Assembly (NCBI RefSeq): GCF_011682145.1
Contig: NZ_WHJH01000034.1
Coordinates: forward strand, 1 to 64,000
Source of the DNA: Massilia mucilaginosa
GTDB taxonomy: Bacteria; Pseudomonadota; Gammaproteobacteria; Burkholderiales; Burkholderiaceae_D
Direction: 5' to 3'
DNA length: 64,000 nt
In this document: positions 36,914 through 46,199 of the stretch, in pieces
How the letters are laid out: the number at the start of each line of letters is the position of its first letter
Position numbering within the stretch: the first letter of the stretch is position 1
Notes under the pieces: generated by a model
What the model saw: the letters and a program-made list of their open reading frames with translations, nothing else
What the model was told of the DNA's origin: nothing
Database searches by the model: none
Program-made: the position numbers and the translations under genes

Positions 36914-38368
36914 ATGTTGAATCTGAAAGACCCTGCGCTGCTGCGGCAGCAATGTTTTATCGACGGCGAATGGTGCGATGCGAGCGATGCGGCCACCATC
37001 ACGGTGACCAATCCGGCCACCGGCGAGACGCTCGGCACCGTGCCGCGCATGGGCAAGGATGAGGCCGCGCGCGCGATTACCGCCGCCAACGCTGCCTGGC
37101 CGGCCTGGCGCAAGAAGAGCGCGCGCGAACGCAGCGTGATTCTGCGCACATGGAACGACCTGATGATCGAGAACGCCGACGACCTGGCCCTGATCATGAC
37201 CGCCGAACAAGGCAAGCCGCTGACCGAATCGAAAGGCGAGATCGCCTACGCCGCCGCCTTCATCGAGTGGTTCGCCGAGGAAGGCAAGCGGATCGAGGGC
37301 GACACCCTGCAATCGCCCTGGCCCGACCGGCGCCTGGTGGTGACCAAGGAGCCGATCGGCGTGTGCGCGGCGATTACGCCGTGGAATTTTCCAGCGGCGA
37401 TGATCACGCGCAAGGTCGGCCCGGCGCTGGCGGCCGGCTGCCCGATGGTGGTCAAGCCGGCCGAGCTGACCCCGTTCTCGGCGCTGGCGCTGGCCGAACT
37501 GGCCGAGCGCGCCGGCGTGCCGAAGGGCGTGTTCAGCGTCATCACGGGCGACTCGAAGGCGATCGGCGCCGAAATGACCGGCAATCCGCTGGTGCGCAAA
37601 CTGACCTTCACCGGCTCGACCCAGGTCGGCCGCGTGCTGATGGAGCAATGCGCGCCGACCATCAAAAAGCTCTCGCTGGAACTGGGCGGCAACGCGCCCT
37701 TCATCGTGTTCGACGACGCCGACCTTGATGCGGCGGTCGAAGGCGCGATCGCGTCCAAGTACCGCAACGCCGGCCAGACCTGCGTGTGCGCCAACCGCCT
37801 GTACGTGCAGGATGGCGTGTACGAGCGCTTCGCCGAAAAACTGGTGGCGGCGGTGGCCAAGCTGAAGGTCGGCAACGGCCAGGACGTGGGCGTAACGCAA
37901 GGCCCGCTGATCGAAGAAAAGGCCGTGCTCAAGGTCGAGGAGCACATCGCCGACGCGCTCGCGAAAGGCGCGCGCCTGCTCACCGGCGGCAAGCGCCACG
38001 CGCTCGGCCACAGCTTTTTCGAGCCGACCGTGCTGGCCGACGTGACGTCCGGGATGCAGGTGGCCACCGAAGAAACCTTCGGCCCGCTCGCGCCGCTGTT
38101 CCGCTTCGATACCGAGGACGATGTCATCGCCATGGCCAACGATACCGAATTCGGGCTGGCGGCGTACTTTTACTCGCGCGATATCGGGCGCGTGTGGCGC
38201 GTGGCCGATGCCCTGGAAACCGGCATGGTGGGCGTCAACACCGGCCTGATCTCGACCGAAGTGGCGCCGTTCGGCGGCGTCAAGCAGTCGGGACTGGGCC
38301 GCGAAGGCTCGCGCTACGGCATCGACGACTATCTGGTGATCAAGTACATCTGCATGGGCGGGCTGTAA
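36914..38368 (+). CDS. gabD: Succinate-semialdehyde dehydrogenase, GabD-like
   Basis: 484 residues from MLNLKDPALLRQQCFIDGEW, the usual GabD N-terminus (an ATG at 36869 adds an unconserved stretch). It has ITPWNFPAAMITRKVGPALA, FTGSTQVGR, the catalytic Glu in LELGGNAPF and catalytic Cys in NAGQTCVCANR; the CxC pair matches redox-regulated GabD. It converts succinate semialdehyde to succinate, the last step of GABA catabolism, and so connects the neighbouring putrescine operon to the TCA cycle. A GABA transaminase gene is not seen, though the SpuC-like enzyme could contribute. Confidence 0.9.
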   Translation: MLNLKDPALLRQQCFIDGEWCDASDAATITVTNPATGETLGTVPRMGKDEAARAITAANAAWPAWRKKSARERSVILRTWNDLMIENADDLALIMTAEQGKPLTESKGEIAYAAAFIEWFAEEGKRIEGDTLQSPWPDRRLVVTKEPIGVCAAITPWNFPAAMITRKVGPALAAGCPMVVKPAELTPFSALALAELAERAGVPKGVFSVITGDSKAIGAEMTGNPLVRKLTFTGSTQVGRVLMEQCAPTIKKLSLELGGNAPFIVFDDADLDAAVEGAIASKYRNAGQTCVCANRLYVQDGVYERFAEKLVAAVAKLKVGNGQDVGVTQGPLIEEKAVLKVEEHIADALAKGARLLTGGKRHALGHSFFEPTVLADVTSGMQVATEETFGPLAPLFRFDTEDDVIAMANDTEFGLAAYFYSRDIGRVWRVADALETGMVGVNTGLISTEVAPFGGVKQSGLGREGSRYGIDDYLVIKYICMGGL

Positions 38369-38392
38369 GGCTTGCGCAAGGCTCCCGCCGGC

Positions 38393-38761
38393 TCAGTCCG
38401 GCGGGTATTCGTGGTATTTGCGGGCATCGCCGCGCACCTTGTCGGCCGGGTATTTGGCCCGGTTGAGCACCATCTTTTCCTGCACCGCCGCACCCAGGTC
38501 GACGTCGAGCTGGTCCGCCAGCAGCACCAGGTAGACCAGCACGTCGGCCATTTCGTGTCGCACCTGGGCAAGCTTCTCCGCGCCCAGTTCTTCCTGCGTG
38601 CCCGTCTTGAGCCACTGGAAATGTTCCAGCAGCTCGGCCGCTTCCACCGACAGCGCCGACGATAAATTCTTGGGCGTGTGGAACTGGCCCCAGTCGCGCT
38701 CCTCGACGAACGCGCGCGCCAGGGTGCGAATGGTGTCCAGCTGATTAATTTCCTGATTCAA
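38393..38761 (-). CDS. MazG-like nucleotide pyrophosphohydrolase
   Basis: 122 residues starting with TTG at 38761: GGAG lies 7 bp upstream and the protein then begins MNQEINQLDTIRTLARAF, whereas the upstream in-frame ATGs give an unconserved Trp/Cys-rich extension. All-alpha NTP-PPase of the MazG/dCTPP (RS21-C6) type: ERDWGQFHTPKNLSSALSVEAAELLEHFQW with the ExxE metal ligands, and the second acidic pair in EMADVLVYLVLLAD. Such proteins hydrolyse non-canonical or excess (d)NTPs. It is convergent with gabD (24 bp gap). Confidence 0.85.
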   Translation of the reverse strand: MNQEINQLDTIRTLARAFVEERDWGQFHTPKNLSSALSVEAAELLEHFQWLKTGTQEELGAEKLAQVRHEMADVLVYLVLLADQLDVDLGAAVQEKMVLNRAKYPADKVRGDARKYHEYPPD

Positions 38762-38986
38762 ATTTTTACTCCATTCGTATTTTCCACACTTGGGCCAACG
38801 GGGCCGCGCCAGCATGTGTGTTGCGTCTTTGCAGCAAGTACGCGCTTCCTTGTATTTACTTGTGATAGGACAAGATATTATTGCCGGACAGAGCGAGCGC
38901 CACGACGCGTCCCTGTGCAGTTGTGCGGCCATGCCCCCGCCGCGACGCCACTCCATACGGTACCCCATTCGATCAAAGGAACTCAC

Positions 38987-39829
38987 ATGTTTTTACGTAT
39001 GACCGTCGTTTCGCTGGCGCTGGCCGCCATCCTGCCACTGTCGGCGCAAGCCCAGGCGCCGGCCGAGGCGCAAGCCCCTGCCCCGGCAGCGGCGCCAGCG
39101 GCGCCAGCGGCGCCTGCCGCACCCGCCGCGCACGGCGCCCACGCCAAGCATGAGTGGACATATTCCGGCAAGACCGGGCCGAAGCGCTGGGGCGGCATCA
39201 AGTCCGATTATGTTGTCTGCAAGACCGGTCACGCGCAGTCGCCAATCGATATCCGCACCAACGCGACCAGCAAGTCCACGCTCGATCCGATCGTGTTCGA
39301 ATACCAGCCATCGCCGCTGAAAATCATCGATAACGGGCACACGGTACAGGTCAATTATGCGCCGGGCAGCGGGATGTCGATCGGCGGCGTGCGCCATGAA
39401 TTGCTGCAATTCCATTTCCATACGCCGAGCGAAGAGCGCATCAACGGCAAGCAGTATCCGCTCGGACTGCACCTGGTGCACAAGAATGCGGACAACAAGC
39501 TGGCCGTGGTCGCGCTGTTGTTCAAGCTGGGCAAGGAAAACCCGGCGCTGACGAATATCTTCAACAATCTGCCGAAGGAAGCCGAAGTCGAGCAAGCGGT
39601 CGATGGCGTGAGCATCGACATGATGGGGATTTTGCCGCCGACCCAGGGTTACTACAACTTCCCGGGCTCGCTGACCACGCCGCCGTGCAGCGAAGAAGCG
39701 AACTGGTTCGTGCTGAAAACGCCGGTCGACATATCGAAGGCGCAGCTGGCCCAGCTCCACAAGCTGTACAAGCACAATGCGCGTCCGGTGCAGCACCTGA
39801 ACGGGCGTGTGATCAAGGAAAGCAACTAA
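38987..39829 (+). CDS. Alpha-type carbonic anhydrase, periplasmic
   Basis: 280 residues; AAAGGA 7 bp before this ATG decides the start. Signal peptide (MTVVSLALAAILPLSAQAQA) followed by a long Ala/Pro linker, then the alpha-CA domain: TGPKRWGGI, QSPIDI, and the three zinc-binding His in FHFHTPSEE and LHLVH; the substrate-site segment SLTTPPCSEEANWFVL is intact. It interconverts CO2 and bicarbonate in the periplasm. It converges on a beta-class enzyme, giving the cell a periplasmic and a cytoplasmic CA side by side. Confidence 0.93.
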   Translation: MFLRMTVVSLALAAILPLSAQAQAPAEAQAPAPAAAPAAPAAPAAPAAHGAHAKHEWTYSGKTGPKRWGGIKSDYVVCKTGHAQSPIDIRTNATSKSTLDPIVFEYQPSPLKIIDNGHTVQVNYAPGSGMSIGGVRHELLQFHFHTPSEERINGKQYPLGLHLVHKNADNKLAVVALLFKLGKENPALTNIFNNLPKEAEVEQAVDGVSIDMMGILPPTQGYYNFPGSLTTPPCSEEANWFVLKTPVDISKAQLAQLHKLYKHNARPVQHLNGRVIKESN

Positions 39830-39877
39830 GTCAGGCCTGAACACCGCAGCAATGCAAGGAAAAATCTTCCGTCCGCA

Positions 39878-39912
39878 TGGCGCCGGACGCGGCGCATGCC
39901 GCCCCGGCGCCA
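39878..39912. terminator. Hairpin between convergent carbonic anhydrase genes
   Basis: TGGCGCCGG (39878-39886) pairs with CCGGCGCCA (39904-39912), and a nested GCGGC-GCAT-GCCGC lies inside. It sits just past both stop codons and probably terminates both transcripts; no T tract is present. Confidence 0.5.
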
Positions 39913-39918
39913 GCATGT

Positions 39919-40578
39919 TTACTCCTGATATTCCAGCAAGCGCGCCGCCAGTTTCGGCGCCAGTTCATCGGCGCCGCTGACGCTCATTCCCAAGTCGCGC
40001 AGCAAGCCGTCGTGCAGGCCGTAGACCCAGCCATGCACCGTCAGCGGCTGGCCGCGTTCCCAGGCATCCTGCACCACCGTGGTCTGCGCCGTGTTGACCA
40101 CCTGCTCGGTCACGTTCAGCTCGCACAAGCGGTCCGCACGGGCGCGCGACGGCAACACATCGCCCAGGTATTTTTCGTGCTTTTGCTGCACATCCTGCAC
40201 ATGGCGCAGCCAGTTGTCGGCCAGTCCCACGCGCTTGTTGATCATGGCCGCGTGCACGCCCGAGCAGCCGTAGTGCCCGCAAATGATGACGTGCTTGACC
40301 TTGAGCACGTCGATGGCGAACTGCAACACCGTCAGGCAGTTCAAGTCCGAATGCACGACCACGTTGGCGATATTGCGATGGACGAACAACTCGCCCGGCG
40401 CCAGTCCCAGCAGCTCATTGGCCGGCACGCGGCTGTCGGAACAGCCGATCCACAGATACTCCGGCGACTGCTGGGCGGTCAGGGCCTTGAAGAAATTCTC
40501 ATCCCTGGCCACCATCGCCGCGGCCCAGTCGCGGTTGCGTTTGAAGAGCGCATCGATATCGTATTGTGCTTGAGTCAT
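39919..40578 (-). CDS. can: Beta-type carbonic anhydrase
   Basis: 219 residues, no signal peptide, so cytoplasmic. The zinc ligands and dyad are visible: Cys and Asp-Arg in CSDSRVPAN, His/Cys in GHYGCSGV. This is the standard Can/CynT fold supplying bicarbonate for carboxylases. It lies downstream of dnaJ but is separated from it by a strong terminator, so it has its own promoter in 40579-40600 or within the hairpin region. Confidence 0.94.
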   Translation of the reverse strand: MTQAQYDIDALFKRNRDWAAAMVARDENFFKALTAQQSPEYLWIGCSDSRVPANELLGLAPGELFVHRNIANVVVHSDLNCLTVLQFAIDVLKVKHVIICGHYGCSGVHAAMINKRVGLADNWLRHVQDVQQKHEKYLGDVLPSRARADRLCELNVTEQVVNTAQTTVVQDAWERGQPLTVHGWVYGLHDGLLRDLGMSVSGADELAPKLAARLLEYQE

Positions 40579-40596
40579 ATCAGTCCTGTGTGTTCG

Positions 40597-40637
40597 AAAA
40601 AAAACCGCTGACAGGCCCGAGGGCCAACTCAGCGGTT
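40597..40637 (-). terminator. Intrinsic terminator of dnaJ
   Basis: On the minus strand, AACCGCTGA pairs with TCAGCGGTT (plus-strand arms 40603-40611 and 40629-40637) with a nested GGCCC/GGGCC stem, followed by an eight-T tract. It ends the heat-shock operon before can. Confidence 0.85.
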
Positions 40638-40664
40638 GGATGAATATGCGTGCCTAGGCCCGCC

Positions 40665-41801
40665 TTATTCGAAAAAATCTTTCACCTTGTCCATCCAGCC
40701 CTTGCTCTGCGGGCTGTGCTTGCCGCCGCCTTCGACCGTCAGGCGTTCGAATTCGCGCAGCAGGTCTTTTTGCTTGTCGGTCAGCTTGACCGGCGTTTCG
40801 ACCGCCACGTGGCAGAACAGGTCGCCCGGATAGCCGGAACGCATGCCCTTGATGCCCTTCGCTTTCAGGCGGAACGTGCGGCCCGATTGCGTGCCTTCAG
40901 GAATCGTGAACGAGACCTTGCCGGACAGGGTCGGCACTTCGATGTCGCCGCCCAGGGTTGCCTTGACGAACGAGATCGGCATTTCGCAATGCAGGTCGTC
41001 GCCTTCGCGATTGAACACGGAGTGCGGCTTGACCCGCACTTCGATCAACAGGTCGCCCGGCGGCCCGCCGTTGGTGCCCGGTTGGCCGAGCCCCTTGTAA
41101 CGGATGCTGACGCCGCTTTCGATACCGGCCGGAATACTCACTTCCTGGATCTTCTGGCGCTTGATCATGCCTTCGCCGCCGCACGGCGCGCACGGCTCGG
41201 CAATGATCTTGCCGCTGCCCTGGCAGCGCGAGCAGGTTTGCTGGATGCTGAAGAAGCCTTGCTGCACGCGCGTCTGGCCGTGACCGCCGCACTGGGTGCA
41301 GGTGACCGGCGAGGTGCCCGGCTTGGCGCCGCTGCCGTGGCAGGTTTCGCACTTGTCCCAGCTAGGGATGCGCAATTCCTGGGTGTGGCCGTGCGCCGCC
41401 TGCTCGAGCGTGATCTCGAAGCCCATGCGCATGTCGGCGCCGCGGTACACCTGCGGGCCGGAGCTGCGCCCGCGGCCGCCACCGCCGAAAATGTCGCCGA
41501 AAATATCGCCGAAGCTGTCCGGGAAACCGCCGGCGCCGCCGAAACCACCGCCACCGCCGCCGCCACCCATGTTCGGATCGACACCGGCGTGACCATAACG
41601 GTCGTACGCTTCGCGCTTCTCCGGATTGGTCAGCATTTCGTACGCTTCTTTGACTTCCTTGAACTTCTCTTCCGATTCCTTACTGTCCGGATTGCGGTCC
41701 GGATGGTATTTCATCGCAAGCTTGCGATACGACTTCTTGATTTCTTCTTCAGAAGCATTCTTGGCGACCCCGAGGATCTGGTAAAAATCACGCTTTGCCA
41801 T
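40665..41801 (-). CDS. dnaJ: Chaperone DnaJ
   Basis: 378 residues. Order: J domain (HPD in [10 protein letters not shown]), Gly/Phe-rich linker, four CxxCxGxG zinc repeats ([36 protein letters not shown]) and the substrate-binding C-terminal domain. It delivers unfolded clients to DnaK and stimulates its ATPase. It follows dnaK by 154 bp, with a terminator hairpin in between that may lower dnaJ expression relative to dnaK. Confidence 0.97.
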   Translation of the reverse strand: MAKRDFYQILGVAKNASEEEIKKSYRKLAMKYHPDRNPDSKESEEKFKEVKEAYEMLTNPEKREAYDRYGHAGVDPNMGGGGGGGGFGGAGGFPDSFGDIFGDIFGGGGRGRSSGPQVYRGADMRMGFEITLEQAAHGHTQELRIPSWDKCETCHGSGAKPGTSPVTCTQCGGHGQTRVQQGFFSIQQTCSRCQGSGKIIAEPCAPCGGEGMIKRQKIQEVSIPAGIESGVSIRYKGLGQPGTNGGPPGDLLIEVRVKPHSVFNREGDDLHCEMPISFVKATLGGDIEVPTLSGKVSFTIPEGTQSGRTFRLKAKGIKGMRSGYPGDLFCHVAVETPVKLTDKQKDLLREFERLTVEGGGKHSPQSKGWMDKVKDFFE

Positions 41802-41842
41802 TTGTCGGCACCTTGCTGTCTAGCTACTACGCTACTGTTTAT

Positions 41843-41871
41843 GCAAAAAACCGAGCCGCTGGAGGGCTCGG
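41843..41871 (-). terminator. Terminator/attenuator between dnaK and dnaJ
   Basis: Minus-strand stem CCGAGCC/GGCTCGG (plus arms 41851-41857 and 41865-41871) followed by a six-T tract. It would reduce read-through from dnaK into dnaJ. Confidence 0.8.
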
Positions 41872-41955
41872 CTTGTCGTCGCCTTTGCGCTGTCCGGAGC
41901 GGCTCGATTCGATGCAGGCCGCTTGTGGGCGGTCCGCACCGTGCTCCGGCATCAA

Positions 41956-43896
<1,941 letters not shown>

Positions 43897-43936
43897 GATT
43901 TTTTTCCTTTTAATTACTTAGTTTCAGATGACTTGA

Positions 43937-43964
43937 ATATGTGGAAAAACTGCGTGCTTTCAAG
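43937..43964 (-). promoter_or_regulatory. Sigma32-type promoter of dnaK
   Basis: Minus strand CTTGAAA (plus 43958-43964), 13-bp spacer, CCACATAT (plus 43937-43944). This is one base from the heat-shock consensus CTTGAAA-N11-16-CCCCATnT, in the grpE-dnaK gap. Confidence 0.65.
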
Positions 43965-43988
43965 ACCTTGCAAGAGAGCACACTGTAT

Positions 43989-44525
43989 TTATTTTGCTTG
44001 CGCTGCGGTAACGATGGCCGGACGCAACAAGCGGTCGGCGATCATATAGCCTTTTTGCAGCACGTTGACCACGGTGTTGGCTTCCTGCTCGGCCGGGACC
44101 ACGGCGACGGCCTGGTGCTTCATCGGATCGAGCTTGTCGCCCTGGGCCGGCAGCACTTCGACCAGCTTGTTCTTCTCGAACGCCGAGGTGAGCTGCTTGA
44201 GGGTCATTTCGACGCCTTCTTTCAGCGATTCGAGGGTCGGCGACTCGACCTTGAGCGCCATTTCGAGGCTGTCGCGCACCGGCACCATGGCCTCGGCGAA
44301 GCTTTCGATGGCGAATTTGTGCGCCTTGTTGACATCTTCCTGGGCGCGGCGGCGGATGTTCTCGCCTTCGGCCTTGGCGCGCATGAAGGCATCGTGCATC
44401 TCGGCCAGCTTGGCTTCGGTGGCGCTGAGCTGCTCTTCGAGGCTCGGCTCGCCATTGGCCGGCGCGGACGCCTGGACGGATTCGTCGGACGGTTGCGACA
44501 CTTCTGGATTTTCTTGCTCTTGCAT
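43989..44525 (-). CDS. grpE: Nucleotide exchange factor GrpE
   Basis: 178 residues from [15 protein letters not shown] (the upstream in-frame ATG gives an unconserved leader). Acidic disordered N-terminus, long coiled-coil ([20 protein letters not shown]... [16 protein letters not shown]), then the compact beta-domain ending AIVTAAQAK. It releases ADP from DnaK. First gene of the heat-shock group on this strand and directly preceded by a consensus sigma32 promoter. Confidence 0.95.
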   Translation of the reverse strand: MQEQENPEVSQPSDESVQASAPANGEPSLEEQLSATEAKLAEMHDAFMRAKAEGENIRRRAQEDVNKAHKFAIESFAEAMVPVRDSLEMALKVESPTLESLKEGVEMTLKQLTSAFEKNKLVEVLPAQGDKLDPMKHQAVAVVPAEQEANTVVNVLQKGYMIADRLLRPAIVTAAQAK

Positions 44526-44593
44526 CGGAAAAGCTCCTGGAATCAATGACTTAACTAATTGTTTGACGTGTCTTGCTAGCCACATAGGGACCC

Positions 44594-44621
44594 AGATGGG
44601 GCTATAACCTACATTTTCAAG
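44594..44621 (-). promoter_or_regulatory. Sigma32 heat-shock promoter of grpE
   Basis: Minus strand CTTGAAA (plus 44615-44621), 13-bp spacer, CCCCATCT (plus 44594-44601): an exact match to the sigma32 consensus. Predicted start about 60 bp before the grpE ATG. Confidence 0.85.
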
Positions 44622-44767
44622 GGGAATCCTGTAGCGTTGCTTTTTAGTGCAATGTTACAAATATTACCAATGAGGGGATTCTTTTCGGGACGGCCCGGAC
44701 TACCATGAAGTCATCCAGCTCGCATGCGCGTGCATCGCCCGCGCGCAGCTGTTTCAGGGAGTTCGAC

Positions 44768-44869
44768 ATGAAGTTGCCGTTGATTGCCGTCAGCGTTGTT
44801 GCCTACACCGTGCTCGCATTGGCATGGATCTGCTACGCCGGTCTGAGTGTGCACGGAACGCTATTTTAA
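44768..44869 (+). CDS. 33-residue single-helix membrane peptide
   Basis: ATG at 44768 is preceded at 6 bp by a strong AGGGAG site. The product is MKLPLIAVSVVAYTVLALAW continuing to ...GLSVHGTLF: one hydrophobic helix and almost nothing else. It is read divergently from the grpE heat-shock promoter and its stop codon runs into a hairpin. Strong ribosome site, tidy stop and terminator argue for a real small protein; homologues are unknown to me. Confidence 0.6.
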   Translation: MKLPLIAVSVVAYTVLALAWICYAGLSVHGTLF

Positions 44870-44890
44870 CAGGCGCCAAATAGCGCCTGT
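44869..44890. terminator. Hairpin after the small membrane peptide gene
   Basis: ACAGGCGC (44869-44876) pairs with GCGCCTGT (44883-44890) around the 6-base loop CAAATA. It begins inside the TAA of the 33-residue gene and lies past the hemH stop on the other strand. No T tract on the plus strand. Confidence 0.55.
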
Positions 44891-44898
44891 CAATCCCG

Positions 44899-44946
44899 CA
44901 CGGCGGTAGGCACGGCGGTAGGCACGGCGGTAGGCACGGCAGTTGG
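44899..44946. repeat. 12-bp tandem repeat, three exact copies plus one degenerate
   Basis: CACGGCGGTAGG repeats exactly at 44899, 44911 and 44923, with a fourth variant copy at 44935. It lies in the gap after hemH and is probably slippage-prone. Confidence 0.8.
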
Positions 44947-44957
44947 CCGGCGGGCGG

Positions 44958-46064
44958 TCAGCTTGCGCCCAGTTTGAGCGCGTGGCGGCGGCCCGTTTCC
45001 TTGTCCTGCTTGTCGGCTTCGCGCTCGGCCGCCGTCGCTTTCGTATCCCAGCCCAGCAGGTGCTGCTCGGTGATGTCGGCCAGGCCGGCGATCCAGCTGG
45101 GCGCCTCGTTCAGGCACGGGATGTAGTGGAATTCGCGGCCGCCGGCGGTCTCGAAGTCGTGTTTCGCTTCCATGGCGATCTCTTCCAGCGTTTCGAGGCA
45201 GTCGCTGGTGAAACCGGGGCAGATCAGGTCGACGCGCTTGAGGCCGTCTTTCGCCATCTGCACCAGGGTCGGCGCCGTGTACGGCTGCAGCCACTCGGCC
45301 TTGCCGAAGCGCGACTGGAAGGTGACCAGGTATTGCTCGGATGACAGACCCAGTTTGGTCGCCAGCAGGCGCGCCGTCTTGTAGCACTCGCAGTGGTAGG
45401 GGTCGCCCAGCATCAGGGTGCGTTTCGGCACGCCGTGGAAACTCATCACCAGCTTGTCGCCGCGCCCGTTCACTTTCCAGTGCGCCAGCACGGTATCGCG
45501 CAGGGCGTCGATGTAGCCATCCTGGTCGTGGTAATGCTTGATCATGCGCAGTTCCGGCACATTGCGCACGCCCGCGTAGTGGGCGAACACGGCGTCGCTG
45601 ATCGACCCGGTGGTGGTGCCCGAGTACTGCGGATAGGCCGGCAGGATGGCGATGCGCTCGCAGTTCTCGGCCTTGAGCTGGTCCAGCACTTCCGGCAGCG
45701 ACGGCGAGCCGTAGCGCATCGCCATCACCACCTTCACCGAATCATGGCCGCGCTCGCCCAGCAGGCCGCGCAGCAGGATCGCCTGTTTCTGGGTGTGGAC
45801 TTTGAGGGGCGAACCTTCCTTGGTCCAGATCGACGCGTACTTGGCGGCCGATTTGCTGGAGCGGAACGGCAGTATGATCAGGTGCAAGATCATCCACCAG
45901 ATGGCACGCGGAATTTCCACCACCCTCGGATCGGACAGGAATTCCTTCAGATAACGCCGCACGGCTGGGGTGGTCGGGGCGTCCGGGGTGCCCAGGTTGA
46001 CCAGCACCACCGCGTTGCGGGTCGGGGTGCCGTGGGCGAAAGGCGGTTCTTTGCGGAAGGACAT
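44958..46064 (-). CDS. hemH: Ferrochelatase
   Basis: 368 residues. HemH inserts Fe2+ into protoporphyrin IX, the last step of haem synthesis, at the membrane face. Recognisable segments: VLVNLGTPDAPTTPAVRRYL, QYSGTTTGSISDAV, the metal-binding His in MSFHGVPKRTL, and ICPGFTSDCLETLEEI with the catalytic Glu region. The Lys/Arg-rich C-terminal tail is usual in betaproteobacteria. It lies between recN and grpE, the common order in this group. Confidence 0.96.
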   Translation of the reverse strand: MSFRKEPPFAHGTPTRNAVVLVNLGTPDAPTTPAVRRYLKEFLSDPRVVEIPRAIWWMILHLIILPFRSSKSAAKYASIWTKEGSPLKVHTQKQAILLRGLLGERGHDSVKVVMAMRYGSPSLPEVLDQLKAENCERIAILPAYPQYSGTTTGSISDAVFAHYAGVRNVPELRMIKHYHDQDGYIDALRDTVLAHWKVNGRGDKLVMSFHGVPKRTLMLGDPYHCECYKTARLLATKLGLSSEQYLVTFQSRFGKAEWLQPYTAPTLVQMAKDGLKRVDLICPGFTSDCLETLEEIAMEAKHDFETAGGREFHYIPCLNEAPSWIAGLADITEQHLLGWDTKATAAEREADKQDKETGRRHALKLGAS

Positions 46065-46182
46065 GGATTCGGCGATCGTGAGCGGGAGAGCCGATATTAT
46101 AGGGTTCCGGGTTAAAAACGAGCACTATTTACGCGGGTTGAACCGGTTTTAGGAGGGTATGACCCGCTAGGGCCGCCGAGGC

Positions 46183-46194
46183 CGGGAATGACGG
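46183..46194 (-). repeat. Half copy of an intergenic REP-like element
   Basis: CGGGAATGACGG here is the reverse complement of CCGTCATTCCCG found in the larger palindromic element at 51319-51355. It sits just downstream of the recN stop. Confidence 0.35.
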
Positions 46195-46199
46195 CGGTA

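Noticed and set aside
44899-44946. Short tandem repeats as a CRISPR array
   Set aside because: The 12-bp units are contiguous with no spacers, and no cas genes are present.
44890-45387. 165-codon minus-strand frame containing the TAVP repeats
   Set aside because: It overlaps hemH in another frame; the repetitive tail is simply translation of the 12-bp DNA repeat and the rest has no domain.
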